Origin: Janthinobacterium sp. TND4EL3 | Lineage (GTDB): Bacteria > Pseudomonadota > Gammaproteobacteria > Burkholderiales > Burkholderiaceae_D | Reading direction: 5' to 3' | Length of the DNA stretch: 64,000 nucleotides | NCBI RefSeq assembly: GCF_900156175.1 | Contig: NZ_FTMV01000006.1 | Location: 1 to 64,000, forward strand | In this document: positions 47,671 to 57,235 of the stretch, one piece after another | How positions within the stretch are numbered: the stretch's first letter is position 1 | Layout: each line of letters opens with the position of its first letter | Notes under the pieces: model-generated | Told to the model about the DNA's origin: nothing | What the model saw: only the letters and a program-made list of their open reading frames with translations | The model's database searches: none | Translations under genes and position numbers: made by a program

Positions 47671-50073
47671 GTGCCCACCCTCACCACCTTGCGTCAAGCC
47701 ATCCTCATCAGCCTCTACGGCAGCGCCGCCCTGGCCACGTTCAGCCCCGCCGCCATGGCACAGAGCGGCGACACGGCCGCCACGGACGGTCCCGTGCAAA
47801 CGGTCAGCGTGGTCGGCTCGCGCCGCGTCGCCAGTTCCGCCACCGACACCATGGTGCCGGTCGATATCATTCCGATTTCCAAGGTGGCCGAGCAAGGCGG
47901 GCAGTTTGACCTGGCGCAATCGCTGCAATACATCTCGCCCTCGTTCAACTCCACGCGCCAGACGGGTGCCGATGGCGCCGACCTCGTCGATTCAGCCGCC
48001 CTGCGCGGCCTCGGTTCGGACCAGACCCTCGTGCTGGTGAACGGCAAGCGGCGCCACACGACGGCCCTGGTCAACCTGTTTGGCGCGCGCAACCGCGGCA
48101 ACACGGGCACGGACATGAATGCGATTCCTTTGCTGGCGATCAAGAACGTGCAAGTGCTGCGCGACGGCGCCGCGGCCCAGTACGGCTCGGACGCCATTGC
48201 CGGCGTGATCGACATCGAACTGAAGAAAAGCCTGGGCTGCGAAGCGGTGGCCGGCTACAGCCAGTACTCGGCCGGCGACGGCAAGAATTACATGACCTCC
48301 GCCTACTGCGGCATCGCGCTGGGCGACAAGGGCACGCTCGCCATCACGGGCGAATACCTGGACCGGGGCCGCTCGAACCGGGCCGACGCGGACAGCATGC
48401 GCATCATCGGCGACACCAAGGCCAGGAACAAGACCCTGTACGTCAATGGCGATTACGCCACCAGCAGCACGGGCAAGCTGTACTTCACGGCCGGCGCGCA
48501 GACGCGCGACGCATCCAGCGCCGCGTTCGGCCGGGGCGGCATCGGCAGCGATGACATTCCATCGCGCAATTCGGCCGCCATGTATCCAAACGGTTTCGTG
48601 CCCTTCATTAACGGCAAGATCGACGACCAGTACGCCACCATCGGCCACCGCAGCCAGATCGGCGAATGGCATGCTGACTTTTCGCAAACCTATGGCTACA
48701 ACAAGATGCGCTACGACATCAGCCATACCCTGAACGCCTCGATCGCCAACCTCGACTTGATGAACGGCGGCAAGGGCATCAGCGCCAGCAACTTTGACGC
48801 GGGCGGCTTCTCGTTCCAGCAGCTGACCAGCAACGCCGATTTCAGCCGCTATTACGATACGGTAATGAGCGGCATGAACGTGGCCTTCGGCGCCGAGTAC
48901 CGCAGCGAGGAGTACAAGATCATGGCGGGCGAGCCGAACTCCTACATCGATGCCGACGGCGTGGGCGTGGGCGGCAATGCGGGCAGCCAGGGCTTTCCCG
49001 GCTTCCAGCCAGGCGACGCCACCAAGGCCAAGCGCCACAGCATCGCCGCGTATGCCGACGTGGAACTGGACTGGACGGAACGCCTGAAAACCCAGGCCGC
49101 CCTGCGCTATGAAAAATTCAGCGATTTCGGCTCCACCGTGACGGGCAAGCTGGCCGCCAGCTATAAAGTGGCGCCCAACGTGCTGCTGCGCGGCTCGGCC
49201 AGCACGGGTTTCCGCGCGCCATCGTTGCAGCAAGTGTATTTCTCGTCCACCTTCACCGACTTCATCGGCGGCGTGCCCACCGACGTGGTGCTGGCGCCGA
49301 ACGGCGGCACCGTCGCCAATGCGGCCGGCATTCCCAAGCTGAAGGAAGAAAAATCCACCAGCTTTACGTTCGGCACCACCTGGACGCCCACGCAAGCCAT
49401 TTCCGTGACGGCCGACTTGTACAACATCAAGATCAAGGACCGCATCGTGCTGTCGGGCCGCTTCAATGCCGACAACTACCCGGACCTGGCCGCGCGCCTG
49501 GCCCTCTTGGGCGTGGGCGAAGCGCAATTCTTCGTTAACTCCATCGATACGCGCACGCGCGGCCTGGACCTGACGGCCTCGCACAAGGGCGAACTGGCCG
49601 GCAACCGCCTGACCACCTTCCTGGCCTTGAATTTGAGCAAAACGGAAGTGACGAAAGTCAAGACGCCCGCCTCGCTGGCGGGCTTCGAAGACGTGCTGCT
49701 GTCCGAACGCGAACGCCTGTTCATCGAACAGGGCGGCCCCCGTTCGAAAGCCACGCTGGGCTTCGACTACGTCACGGGCAAGCTGGAGTCGGACCTGCGC
49801 ATCATCTATTTTGGTCCGCAAACCCTGGGCACCTTCAGCGGCACGGCCGCCGGCGTACCGAACGCCCATTACGCGGCCAAGACCTCGGCCGACCTGAGCT
49901 TCACCTACAGCATCAACAAAAACACCAAGCTGACCTTTGGCGGCAACAACATCTTCAACGTCAAGCCCACCACGCAAAACGCGGACGAGACGGACAATGG
50001 CTTCAAGTACGACAGCGTGCAGTTCGGCCTGAACGGCGCCTCGTATTTCGGACGGCTGTGGGTGAAGTTCTGA
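47671..50073 (+). CDS. TonB-dependent receptor of unknown cargo
   Basis: The receptor, of 800 residues from GTG 47671, has a signal peptide ending in AAMAQ. A TonB-box-like VQTVSVVGSRR follows, then a plug with LAQSLQYISPSFNSTRQ, DQTLVLVNGKRRH and QVLRDGAAAQYGSDAIAGVIDI. The barrel ends SYFGRLWVKF. This plug style is typical of receptors for sugars, vitamins or siderophores, and no neighbour indicates the cargo. I chose the GTG because GGAGA lies eight bases upstream; earlier starts at 47602 (GTG) and 47614 (ATG) would give an overlong signal peptide. A clear terminator follows. Confidence 0.88.
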   Translation: MPTLTTLRQAILISLYGSAALATFSPAAMAQSGDTAATDGPVQTVSVVGSRRVASSATDTMVPVDIIPISKVAEQGGQFDLAQSLQYISPSFNSTRQTGADGADLVDSAALRGLGSDQTLVLVNGKRRHTTALVNLFGARNRGNTGTDMNAIPLLAIKNVQVLRDGAAAQYGSDAIAGVIDIELKKSLGCEAVAGYSQYSAGDGKNYMTSAYCGIALGDKGTLAITGEYLDRGRSNRADADSMRIIGDTKARNKTLYVNGDYATSSTGKLYFTAGAQTRDASSAAFGRGGIGSDDIPSRNSAAMYPNGFVPFINGKIDDQYATIGHRSQIGEWHADFSQTYGYNKMRYDISHTLNASIANLDLMNGGKGISASNFDAGGFSFQQLTSNADFSRYYDTVMSGMNVAFGAEYRSEEYKIMAGEPNSYIDADGVGVGGNAGSQGFPGFQPGDATKAKRHSIAAYADVELDWTERLKTQAALRYEKFSDFGSTVTGKLAASYKVAPNVLLRGSASTGFRAPSLQQVYFSSTFTDFIGGVPTDVVLAPNGGTVANAAGIPKLKEEKSTSFTFGTTWTPTQAISVTADLYNIKIKDRIVLSGRFNADNYPDLAARLALLGVGEAQFFVNSIDTRTRGLDLTASHKGELAGNRLTTFLALNLSKTEVTKVKTPASLAGFEDVLLSERERLFIEQGGPRSKATLGFDYVTGKLESDLRIIYFGPQTLGTFSGTAAGVPNAHYAAKTSADLSFTYSINKNTKLTFGGNNIFNVKPTTQNADETDNGFKYDSVQFGLNGASYFGRLWVKF

Positions 50074-50093
50074 CCACCGTGTCCGCATAAGAA

Positions 50094-50127
50094 AACAGCG
50101 GCTGCGCCGGCATGGGCAGCCGCTGTT
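50094..50127 (+). terminator. Terminator between the receptor and the solute-binding gene
   Basis: AACAGCGGCTGC and GCAGCCGCTGTT are perfectly complementary around a ten-base loop, followed by GTTTCC. It serves the receptor gene and may also stop the convergent gene. Confidence 0.8.
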
Positions 50128-50166
50128 GTTTCCACTTGCCTCGACGCGCCGGATCTGGCGCACAGC

Positions 50167-50928
50167 TTATTTCTGCGGCAGATCCATGCTGAACGATTTG
50201 GTGTACTTGCCCATGATCTGCCTGATCTCGCCACTGCTGGTGAGTTTTCGTAGCGCCTCTTTTAATGCCAACTGGGTTTCCGGGCGTGCGTTTTTCCTGG
50301 ATAAAAACAGAATGAAATCGTTGCTGCCCAGGACGAGCGGAGTACCCAGGTCTGCCGCTTTGATGCCGGCCATATAGGCGCCGTAATACAAGCCCACGCT
50401 GGAGCCTATTCCCGCATCCAGACGTCGCATTGACAACATTTTTGCCATTGCCACGTAGTCATTGACAGAATACTTCTGGATCGCATTGTCCGTATCAAAT
50501 TGCTCTACATATTTGCTGGTGCGGACGATGCCTACGGTCTTGCCGCGCAATTCGTCCAGATGACGGTAGTGCGTCCCCGACGGGCCGACCACGATGACAG
50601 GCATCGACACGACAACGCCGACCGCCACGGCGCCGCGCGTCATCTGCTCATTGCCGAAACGTATGGTAAAGTCGGCGCTTCCGTTTTCAATATCGGCGGC
50701 GGTTCTGGGATAGGGGATCAGGGAATTGGTGTAGGCGAAGCCGGCCACTTCTGCGATGCGATTGCCGATTTCGTACATCATGCCGGTGGGCCGGCCATCG
50801 CTGCCAACGAATCCCCACGGCGGGCCGTGGATGGTTTCAATCCTGAGCGGCGCGCTCATGGCGCACCAGGGCTGCACCAGCAACATCACGGCAATTGCAA
50901 GCCGCCTGAAAATTATCACGTTCATCAC
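50167..50928 (-). CDS. Periplasmic solute-binding protein, family 3-like
   Basis: The 253-residue protein has a signal peptide (cleavage near CAMSA at about residue 25). A type II periplasmic binding fold follows, with RPTGMMYEIGNRIAEVAGF and the second-lobe sequence GKTVGIVRTSKYVEQFD. It resembles polar amino-acid binding proteins. No transporter permease or ATPase gene is next to it, so it is an orphan and could act as a sensor or use a remote transporter. Confidence 0.85.
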   Translation of the reverse strand: MMNVIIFRRLAIAVMLLVQPWCAMSAPLRIETIHGPPWGFVGSDGRPTGMMYEIGNRIAEVAGFAYTNSLIPYPRTAADIENGSADFTIRFGNEQMTRGAVAVGVVVSMPVIVVGPSGTHYRHLDELRGKTVGIVRTSKYVEQFDTDNAIQKYSVNDYVAMAKMLSMRRLDAGIGSSVGLYYGAYMAGIKAADLGTPLVLGSNDFILFLSRKNARPETQLALKEALRKLTSSGEIRQIMGKYTKSFSMDLPQK

Positions 50929-51129
50929 TTTGCTACGTTCGTGTATTCAATTCGGACATTATATGGCATGCCCGAACTGGCTCCATGCATCGCCGCGAGT
51001 CCCCAGGCCACGCTTGAGCCATCCCTGCAGGCCAAAGCGAGCGGCGTGGGTGCGGCCAACTTTCTTTGCCCCGCGGCGGAAAGCACGGATAATAGCGCCT
51101 AACTCATAAGCACAGTATTGGATTACCTC

Positions 51130-53328
51130 ATGGAAATTAAAGTCAACTTTCTCGACAAGCTGCGTCTCGAAGCCAAGTTCGACGATTTTACGGTCATTGC
51201 CGACCAGCCCATCCGCTACAAGGGCGATGGCTCGGCGCCTGGCCCGTTCGACTACTTTTTGGCCTCATCGGCACTGTGTGCCGCGTACTTCGTGAAGTTG
51301 TATTGCAATACACGCAATATTTCCACCGAAAACATCCGTCTGTCGCAGAACAACATCGTCGATCCGGAAAACCGCTACAAGCAGATTTTCAAGATCCAGG
51401 TCGAGTTGCCGGAAGATATCTCCGCCAAGGACCGCCAGGGCATCCTGCGCTCGATCGAGCGTTGCACGGTAAAAAAAGTGGTACAGGAGGGGCCAGAATT
51501 CGTCATCGAAGAAGTCGCGAATCTGGATGCCGATGCGCAATCCTTGCTGATGCTCAATCCAGCCGGCGCAGCGCATACCTTCATTGCAGGCAAGGATCTG
51601 CCGCTGGAGCAGACCATCGCCAATATGTCGGGCGTGCTGGCGAACCTGGGCATCAAGATTGAAATCGCCTCGTGGCGCAACATCGTGCCCAATGTGTGGT
51701 CGCTGCATGTCCGCGACGCGCACTCGCCCATGTGCTTTACCAATGGCAAGGGCGCGAGCAAGGAAAGCGCGCTGGCCTCGGCCCTGGGCGAGTACATCGA
51801 ACGTCTCAGCAACAACCATTTCTACGCGGGCGCGTACTGGGGCGAGGACATCGCCAACGCGGATTTTGTCCATTACCCGAACGAGCGCTGGTTCAAGCCG
51901 GGCCGCAAGGATGCGCTGCCCAAGGAAATCCTCGATGCATACAGCCTGGGCATCTACGACCCTGATGGCGAGCTGCGCGGTTCGCACCTGATCGACACCA
52001 ATTCCGGCAATGCGGAGCGCGGCATCTGCTCGCTGCCATACGTGCGCCAGTCCGACGGCGAGACCGTGTATTTCCCGTCCAACCTGATTGAAAACCTGTA
52101 TGTCAGCAATGGCATGAGCGCCGGCAATACGCTGGCCGAAGCGCAGGTGCAATGCCTGTCAGAAATTTTCGAGCGGGCCGTCAAGCGCGAAATCATCGAA
52201 GGCGAGATCGCCCTGCCCGACGTGCCGCAGGAAGTGCTGGCGAAATATCCGGGCATCGTGGCCGGCATCGCCGGCCTGGAAGAACAGGGCTTCCCCGTGC
52301 TGGTCAAGGATGCGTCGCTGGGCGGCGTGTATCCGCTGATGTGCGTCACCCTGATGAACCCGCGCACGGGCGGCGTGTTCGCCTCGTTCGGCGCACACCC
52401 GAGCTTTGAGGTGGCGCTCGAGCGCAGCCTGACGGAATTGCTGCAGGGCCGCAGCTTCGAAGGCTTGAACGACTTGCCGCAGCCGACGTTTGCCAGCGAA
52501 GCCGTCACCGAGCCGAACAACTTCGTCGAACACTTCATCGATTCGAGCGGCATCGTCTCGTGGCGCTTCTTCAGCGCGAAGGCCGATTACGATTTTGTCG
52601 AGTGGGATTTTTCCGGCCACGGCGAAAACTCGAATGCCGAGGAAGCGGCGACCCTGTTCGGCATCCTCGCCGGCATGGGCAAGGAAGCGTACACGGCCGT
52701 GTATGACCAGCTGGGCGCCGTCGCCTGCCGTATCCTCGTGCCCGGTTACTCGGAAGTGTATCCGGTCGAAGATTTGATCTGGGACAATACCAACAAGGCG
52801 CTGCTGTTCCGCGCCGACATCCTGAACCTGCATCAGCTGGACGACGCCCGCCTGGAAGACCTGCTCGACCGGCTGGAAAACAGCGAGCTCGACGAGTACG
52901 GCGACATCGCCACCCTGATCGGCATCGAGTTTGACGAAAACACGGTGTGGGGCCAGCTGACGACCCTGGAATTGAAGCTGCTGATTCATCTCGCCTTGCA
53001 GCAATTCGAGGAAGCGAAGGAACTGGTGGAAACCTTCCTGCAGTACAACGACAACACGGTCGAGCGCAAGCTGTTCTATCAAGCCTTGAACGTGGTGCTG
53101 GAAGTGGAACTCGATGACGAGCTGGAACTGGACGACTACGTCGTCAATTTCCGCCGCATGTATGGCGACGCCCGCATGGACGCGGCGCTGGGCTCGGTGG
53201 ACGGCAGCGTGCGCTTCTTCGGCCTGACCCCGACCAGCATGCAGCTGGAAGGCCTGGACCGGCACGAGCGCCTGATCGACAGCTTCAAGAAACTGCACGC
53301 GGCGCGCGCCAGGGCGGCTGCCGCCTGA
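51130..53328 (+). CDS. OsmC-YcaO fusion protein
   Basis: The 732-residue protein joins an N-terminal OsmC domain (residues 1 to about 135, with cysteines at 50 and 59 in SSALCAAYF and VKLYCN) to a YcaO domain (about 150-580). YcaO signatures are SKESALASALGEYIERLSNN and AEAQVQCLSEIFERAVKREI, the ATP-binding glutamates. A helical C-terminal part of about 150 residues follows. YcaO proteins activate amide backbones with ATP; in Escherichia coli YcaO helps RimO methylthiolate ribosomal protein S12. This fused form is known in proteobacteria. I chose the ATG at 51130; a TTG at 51118 is possible. The next gene follows at 15 bases. Confidence 0.88.
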   Translation: MEIKVNFLDKLRLEAKFDDFTVIADQPIRYKGDGSAPGPFDYFLASSALCAAYFVKLYCNTRNISTENIRLSQNNIVDPENRYKQIFKIQVELPEDISAKDRQGILRSIERCTVKKVVQEGPEFVIEEVANLDADAQSLLMLNPAGAAHTFIAGKDLPLEQTIANMSGVLANLGIKIEIASWRNIVPNVWSLHVRDAHSPMCFTNGKGASKESALASALGEYIERLSNNHFYAGAYWGEDIANADFVHYPNERWFKPGRKDALPKEILDAYSLGIYDPDGELRGSHLIDTNSGNAERGICSLPYVRQSDGETVYFPSNLIENLYVSNGMSAGNTLAEAQVQCLSEIFERAVKREIIEGEIALPDVPQEVLAKYPGIVAGIAGLEEQGFPVLVKDASLGGVYPLMCVTLMNPRTGGVFASFGAHPSFEVALERSLTELLQGRSFEGLNDLPQPTFASEAVTEPNNFVEHFIDSSGIVSWRFFSAKADYDFVEWDFSGHGENSNAEEAATLFGILAGMGKEAYTAVYDQLGAVACRILVPGYSEVYPVEDLIWDNTNKALLFRADILNLHQLDDARLEDLLDRLENSELDEYGDIATLIGIEFDENTVWGQLTTLELKLLIHLALQQFEEAKELVETFLQYNDNTVERKLFYQALNVVLEVELDDELELDDYVVNFRRMYGDARMDAALGSVDGSVRFFGLTPTSMQLEGLDRHERLIDSFKKLHAARARAAAA

Positions 53329-53343
53329 CCTGGGAGCGATACC

Positions 53344-53940
53344 ATGGCGGCACTGGAATTCTGGTTGGATTTCGGCAGCAACTACAGCTACTTGAGCGCC
53401 ATGCGCATCGAAGCGCTGGCGCGCGAAAAGCAGGTCCATGTGATCTGGAAACCCTTCTTGCTGGGCGTCGTCTTCAAGGCGCTGGGCTGGGAGACGTCGC
53501 CCTTCGTCCTGCAAAAACTCAAGGGCGACTACACATGGCGCGACATGGCGCGCCAGTGCGAAAAGTATGGCTTGCCATGGCGGCAACCGGGCGCATTCCC
53601 CCGCACGGCCCTGCTGCCCATGCGCGTGGCGCTGATCGGCGCGGACCAGGGATGGATTGCGCCCTTTGCGCGCCGCATGATGACGATGAATTTTGCCGCG
53701 GACCGCGATATCGACAACATCGCGGCCGTCAGCGAGGCCTTGGAGGAACTGGGCCTCGATGCACGCGCCATCCTGGCGCTGGCTTTGACACAGGACAACA
53801 AGCTGCGCCTGCGTCGCCAGACTGAGCAGGCACAAGCGCTCAAGCTGTTCGGCGCCCCCAGCTTCATCAGTGACGGTGAACTATTCTGGGGCAACGACCG
53901 GCTCGACGATGCGCTGGCGCATGCCGCCGCCCGCCCCTGA
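53344..53940 (+). CDS. DsbA-family protein, 2-hydroxychromene-2-carboxylate isomerase type
   Basis: This 198-residue protein has a thioredoxin-like fold of the kappa-class GST/NahD group. The catalytic serine position is in FGSNYSYLSAMR, with Ser replacing the DsbA cysteine. The conserved KLFGAPSFISDGELFWGNDRL closes the fold. Such enzymes use glutathione. It follows the OsmC-YcaO gene by 15 bases and is probably co-transcribed. The substrate is not known. Confidence 0.88.
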   Translation: MAALEFWLDFGSNYSYLSAMRIEALAREKQVHVIWKPFLLGVVFKALGWETSPFVLQKLKGDYTWRDMARQCEKYGLPWRQPGAFPRTALLPMRVALIGADQGWIAPFARRMMTMNFAADRDIDNIAAVSEALEELGLDARAILALALTQDNKLRLRRQTEQAQALKLFGAPSFISDGELFWGNDRLDDALAHAAARP

Positions 53941-53946
53941 CAGTCA

Positions 53947-55092
53947 TCAGCCCGCCAGCGCCGCCATCTCCTTCTGCATGTTCTCGATGGCCCGCTCGTT
54001 GTACTGGTCGGCGAAATACGCGTCGCCGAACAGCTGGCCCGCCTGCGCCTTGGCGCACAGGTGCTGCAGGGCCAGGCCCCGCTGCTGCTTGAAGCGCGCG
54101 GGGTCCACGTGCGCATATTCGCGGCCGATCGCTTGCGTGTAGGCCTGGTACACCTCATCGTCCTGCCCCAGGATGGCCAGGTCGGCGCTGAGCATGGCGT
54201 CTTTCAGCGCATGGCTGATGCCGGGTCCCTGGAAGTGGTCCGTGACGCGGATCAATTGCGCCACATCAATGTTATCGTCCGCATCGAGGCCGCTGGCCAG
54301 CCACAGCTGGGCGCTCGCCTCTTCGCTCGAATACAGGGCTTCTTCGTCGTGGCTGTAGACGGCGTCGTGGAACCAGAACGCCTTCTTCACCAGCGCGCTG
54401 TCGCGTTTCGAGGCATACGTGTTGTCGGCCCACACGCGGATCTCGGACAGGCCGTGCACCAGGTGGTCGAGGTTGTGATAGTGGCGGTCCGCGCCGCCGT
54501 AGGCCTGCGGCCCCGTCAGGTGCGCGAACCAGTGATCCGCCAGCGCGATGCCGGCCTGCGAGGCGGCGGCATAGTTCCACAGCGCTTCCCACTCCTTGCG
54601 CAGGCAGTCGAGTATCCACGCGTGGTAGGCGGGGCCGGGGACGAATTTCTTCATGGTCCAGTTCCAGCCGACCGGGCCTTCCAGCGCCTTGACGAAGCTG
54701 GAGCTGACGGAGCCGAGGTCGCGCGGCGGCATGACGAAGATGGTCTTGGCACCCTGCAACACGTCCACATTCGTTTGCTGGATCAGGTTTTCATAGTCGA
54801 AATCGGCCGTCGTGCGGATGCCGCGTATCAGGTAGTCGCAGCCGTGTTTTTTCGCCGCGCGCGCCGTGTAGTCGCCCTTGACGATGACCACCTGCACATT
54901 GTCCCAGCCGCACTCGCGCGCGCTCTGTTCGATGATGCGCTTGCGGTCTTCGGCGGGGAACTGCGGTTTCTTGGCGGGGTTTTGCGACAGGAACACGATC
55001 ACCTCGTCGGCAAGCGAACGCGCCTCGCCGATCACCCACATGTGGCCGTTGGTGATGGGGTCGAGGGTTCCTGAAAATCCGATTCTCTGCAT
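53947..55092 (-). CDS. CoaD-like nucleotidyltransferase fused to an HD phosphohydrolase
   Basis: The 381-residue protein has two parts. Residues 1-155 resemble phosphopantetheine adenylyltransferase: GFSGTLDPITNGH (motif T-x-G-H at 14-17), YLIRGIRTTADFDYE (about 88-101) and GSVSSSFVKALEG (127-139). Residues 165-381 resemble HD-superfamily phosphohydrolases: HYHNLDHL (204-211), FWFHDAVY (HD at 242-243), and further acidic residues near 284-304. Length is more than twice the usual 160. I chose the ATG at 55092 (GGAG eight bases upstream). It might make and break a CoA intermediate or a related nucleotide conjugate; this is inferred. Confidence 0.85.
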   Translation of the reverse strand: MQRIGFSGTLDPITNGHMWVIGEARSLADEVIVFLSQNPAKKPQFPAEDRKRIIEQSARECGWDNVQVVIVKGDYTARAAKKHGCDYLIRGIRTTADFDYENLIQQTNVDVLQGAKTIFVMPPRDLGSVSSSFVKALEGPVGWNWTMKKFVPGPAYHAWILDCLRKEWEALWNYAAASQAGIALADHWFAHLTGPQAYGGADRHYHNLDHLVHGLSEIRVWADNTYASKRDSALVKKAFWFHDAVYSHDEEALYSSEEASAQLWLASGLDADDNIDVAQLIRVTDHFQGPGISHALKDAMLSADLAILGQDDEVYQAYTQAIGREYAHVDPARFKQQRGLALQHLCAKAQAGQLFGDAYFADQYNERAIENMQKEMAALAG

Positions 55093-55187
55093 GCTGCGCT
55101 CCGTGGTCTGGTTCTGCTTGTTTCGCAGACAATATAGGGCCACGGCGCGCGCGTCAATGCAACATGCCAAAGATCATGATCAAAACG

Positions 55188-56528
55188 CTATTTCTTCACG
55201 GCTTGCGGGAATTCCACGCGCACGCACAGGCCGCCCAGGCGTTCTGATTTATCGAGCACCAGGCGCGCGCCATGGCGTTCGGCGATGGCCTTGATGATGG
55301 CCAGCCCCAGGCCGCTGCCGTTGGCGTCCGTGCCGGGCACGCGGTAGAAGCGGCTGAAGACGCGCTCGCGCTCCTCGGGCGGGATGCCGGGGCCGCTGTC
55401 TTCCACCGATAAGGTCACGCCGACGGGGCTGGCGCGCAGGTCGATGTCGACCGTGCCGCCCTGCGGCGTGTACTTGATGGCGTTGTCGACCAGGTTGCGC
55501 AGCATGATGTTGAGCGCGTCGGCCTGGCCGGCGACGCTGGCCGCATCCATGTGGTGCAGGCCCAGGTCGATCTTGCGCGCCTGCGCAATGCCGGCCATGT
55601 CGCCCAGCGCGCGCTTGACGACGTCGTTCAAGTCCACCGCCTGCAGCTGGTCGCCGCTGGCGGCGCTGGCCTCCTGGCGGGCCAGCACCAGCAGCTGCTC
55701 GACCAGGCGCGTGGCCCGCTCGATGCCGGCGCTGACGCGGCTGATCGCCAGGCTGCGCTTTTCCTGCGATTCGGCCCGCTCCAGGCTCAAGACCTGCAGT
55801 TTCAGGGCCGCCAGCGGCGTGCGCAGTTCATGCGCGGCGTCGGCGACGAAATGCTGCTGCGCGTCGAACGCCGTCTTGACGCGGCCGAACAGCAAATTGA
55901 GTTCATGCACGAGGGGCCGCACTTCGTCGGGCAAGCCCGCTTCCGAGACGGGCGACAAATCGTCCGCCTGGCGCGCCGCCACCTGCTTGCGCACGCGCGA
56001 GACGGGCGCCAGCGAACCGCTGACGACCCACCAGACGACGAGCATCAGGATAGGCGCCATCAGGGCGATGGGACCGACCGTGCGCAGCGCCAGGCTGCCG
56101 GCCATGCGCTTCCTGACGGCCATGTCCTGGGCGATCTGCACGGTCTGGGAACTGGTTTGCACGGAAAAGATGCGGTAGGTGGTGCCGTTGGCCTTCACGT
56201 TGGAAAAGCCCAGCACGGCGCGCTGCGGCAATTCCGCGCGCGTGATCGAACGGAACACCTGCACGCCGTCCGGGGTCCACACCTGCACCACCATGTCATT
56301 GTTGACGGGGTCGGCCGGCAAGGCTTGCGCGTGGTTGGCCAGCGGCGCGCCCGAGCGCAGCGACAGGGCCATCTGCTGCATGTGATAGTCGAAGATCTGG
56401 TCGGCGTCGTACAGGGCGCTGCGGTAGGCGATCGACGCTTGCGCCAGGGCCGCCATGATGATGGCCGCCAGCAGAAACCACAGCAGGCGGCCGCGCAGCG
56501 AGTGCGTCACCGTGACCTTCATCCTCAT
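55188..56528 (-). CDS. Sensor histidine kinase
   Basis: The 446-residue protein has an N-terminal membrane helix, a periplasmic domain of about 130 residues and a second helix (about 148-170). A HAMP segment follows, then the phosphorylated His in DAAHELRTPLAALKL. The ATPase domain has NLVDNAIKYTPQ, DSGPGIPPEE and GSGLGLAIIKAIA. It looks fully active and is of the QseC/PmrB type. Its start overlaps the regulator gene by four bases. The signal is unknown; context (DegP upstream) suggests envelope stress. Confidence 0.93.
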   Translation of the reverse strand: MRMKVTVTHSLRGRLLWFLLAAIIMAALAQASIAYRSALYDADQIFDYHMQQMALSLRSGAPLANHAQALPADPVNNDMVVQVWTPDGVQVFRSITRAELPQRAVLGFSNVKANGTTYRIFSVQTSSQTVQIAQDMAVRKRMAGSLALRTVGPIALMAPILMLVVWWVVSGSLAPVSRVRKQVAARQADDLSPVSEAGLPDEVRPLVHELNLLFGRVKTAFDAQQHFVADAAHELRTPLAALKLQVLSLERAESQEKRSLAISRVSAGIERATRLVEQLLVLARQEASAASGDQLQAVDLNDVVKRALGDMAGIAQARKIDLGLHHMDAASVAGQADALNIMLRNLVDNAIKYTPQGGTVDIDLRASPVGVTLSVEDSGPGIPPEERERVFSRFYRVPGTDANGSGLGLAIIKAIAERHGARLVLDKSERLGGLCVRVEFPQAVKK

Positions 56529-57184
56529 GCCTTGGGCACCATGTAGCCGAGGCCGCGCACGTTCTGGATCAAGTCGCTGCCGAGCTTCTTGCGCAAGCCG
56601 TGGATATACACTTCGACGGCGTTGCTGTTGACTTCATCCTTCCAGCTGTACAGCTTTTCTTCCAGCTGCGCGCGCGACAGCACGATGCCGGGACGCGCGA
56701 TCAGTGCTTCGAGCACGGCCCATTCCCGCGCCGACAGGTTGACGGGATGGCCATCGGCGATCACTTCGCGCGTCAGCGGGTTGATGGAGACGCCCTGGTG
56801 CTCGAAGACCGGCTCCGGCCGGCCCGAGGCGCGCCGCAGCAGGGCGCGGATGCGCGCCAGCAGTTCGTCGAGGTCATACGGTTTTAATACGTAATCGTCG
56901 GCGCCCGCGTCCAGGCCCGCGATGCGCTGCTCGACGGCGTCGCGCGCCGTGGCGACCAGCACGGGCGTATCGAGCTTGCGCAAGCGCATCGAGCGCAGCA
57001 CGTCGAGGCCATCCTTGCGCGGCAAGCCCAGGTCCAGCAGCACCAGGTCATAGGTCTGCGTCTGCAGGGCCGTGTCGGCCATGTCGCCATCCTTGACCCA
57101 GTCCACCGCGTAATGCTCGGCGCGCAGCAGGTCGAGCACCACCTCGCCGATCATCGTATCGTCTTCCACCAGCAACAGCCGCAT
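56525..57184 (-). CDS. OmpR-family response regulator
   Basis: The 219-residue protein has a receiver domain with the phospho-acceptor Asp51 in LVLLDLGLPRKDG, the acidic pocket VEDD near residue 7 and Lys in VLKPYDLDEL near 100. A winged-helix DNA-binding domain follows, with VNSNAVEVYIHGLRKKLG. It pairs with the sensor kinase (overlap of four bases). The degP-type gene lies upstream on the same strand with a 51-base gap, so all three may be one operon. Confidence 0.94.
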   Translation of the reverse strand: MRLLLVEDDTMIGEVVLDLLRAEHYAVDWVKDGDMADTALQTQTYDLVLLDLGLPRKDGLDVLRSMRLRKLDTPVLVATARDAVEQRIAGLDAGADDYVLKPYDLDELLARIRALLRRASGRPEPVFEHQGVSINPLTREVIADGHPVNLSAREWAVLEALIARPGIVLSRAQLEEKLYSWKDEVNSNAVEVYIHGLRKKLGSDLIQNVRGLGYMVPKA

Positions 57185-57235
57185 GCCCTACTCCTTCATA
57201 TTTACTGATTATCCGACCTGGCATCCTGTGCCAGA

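Noticed and set aside
47992-50163. 723-codon open frame on the minus strand
   Set aside because: Antisense shadow of the third TonB-dependent receptor.
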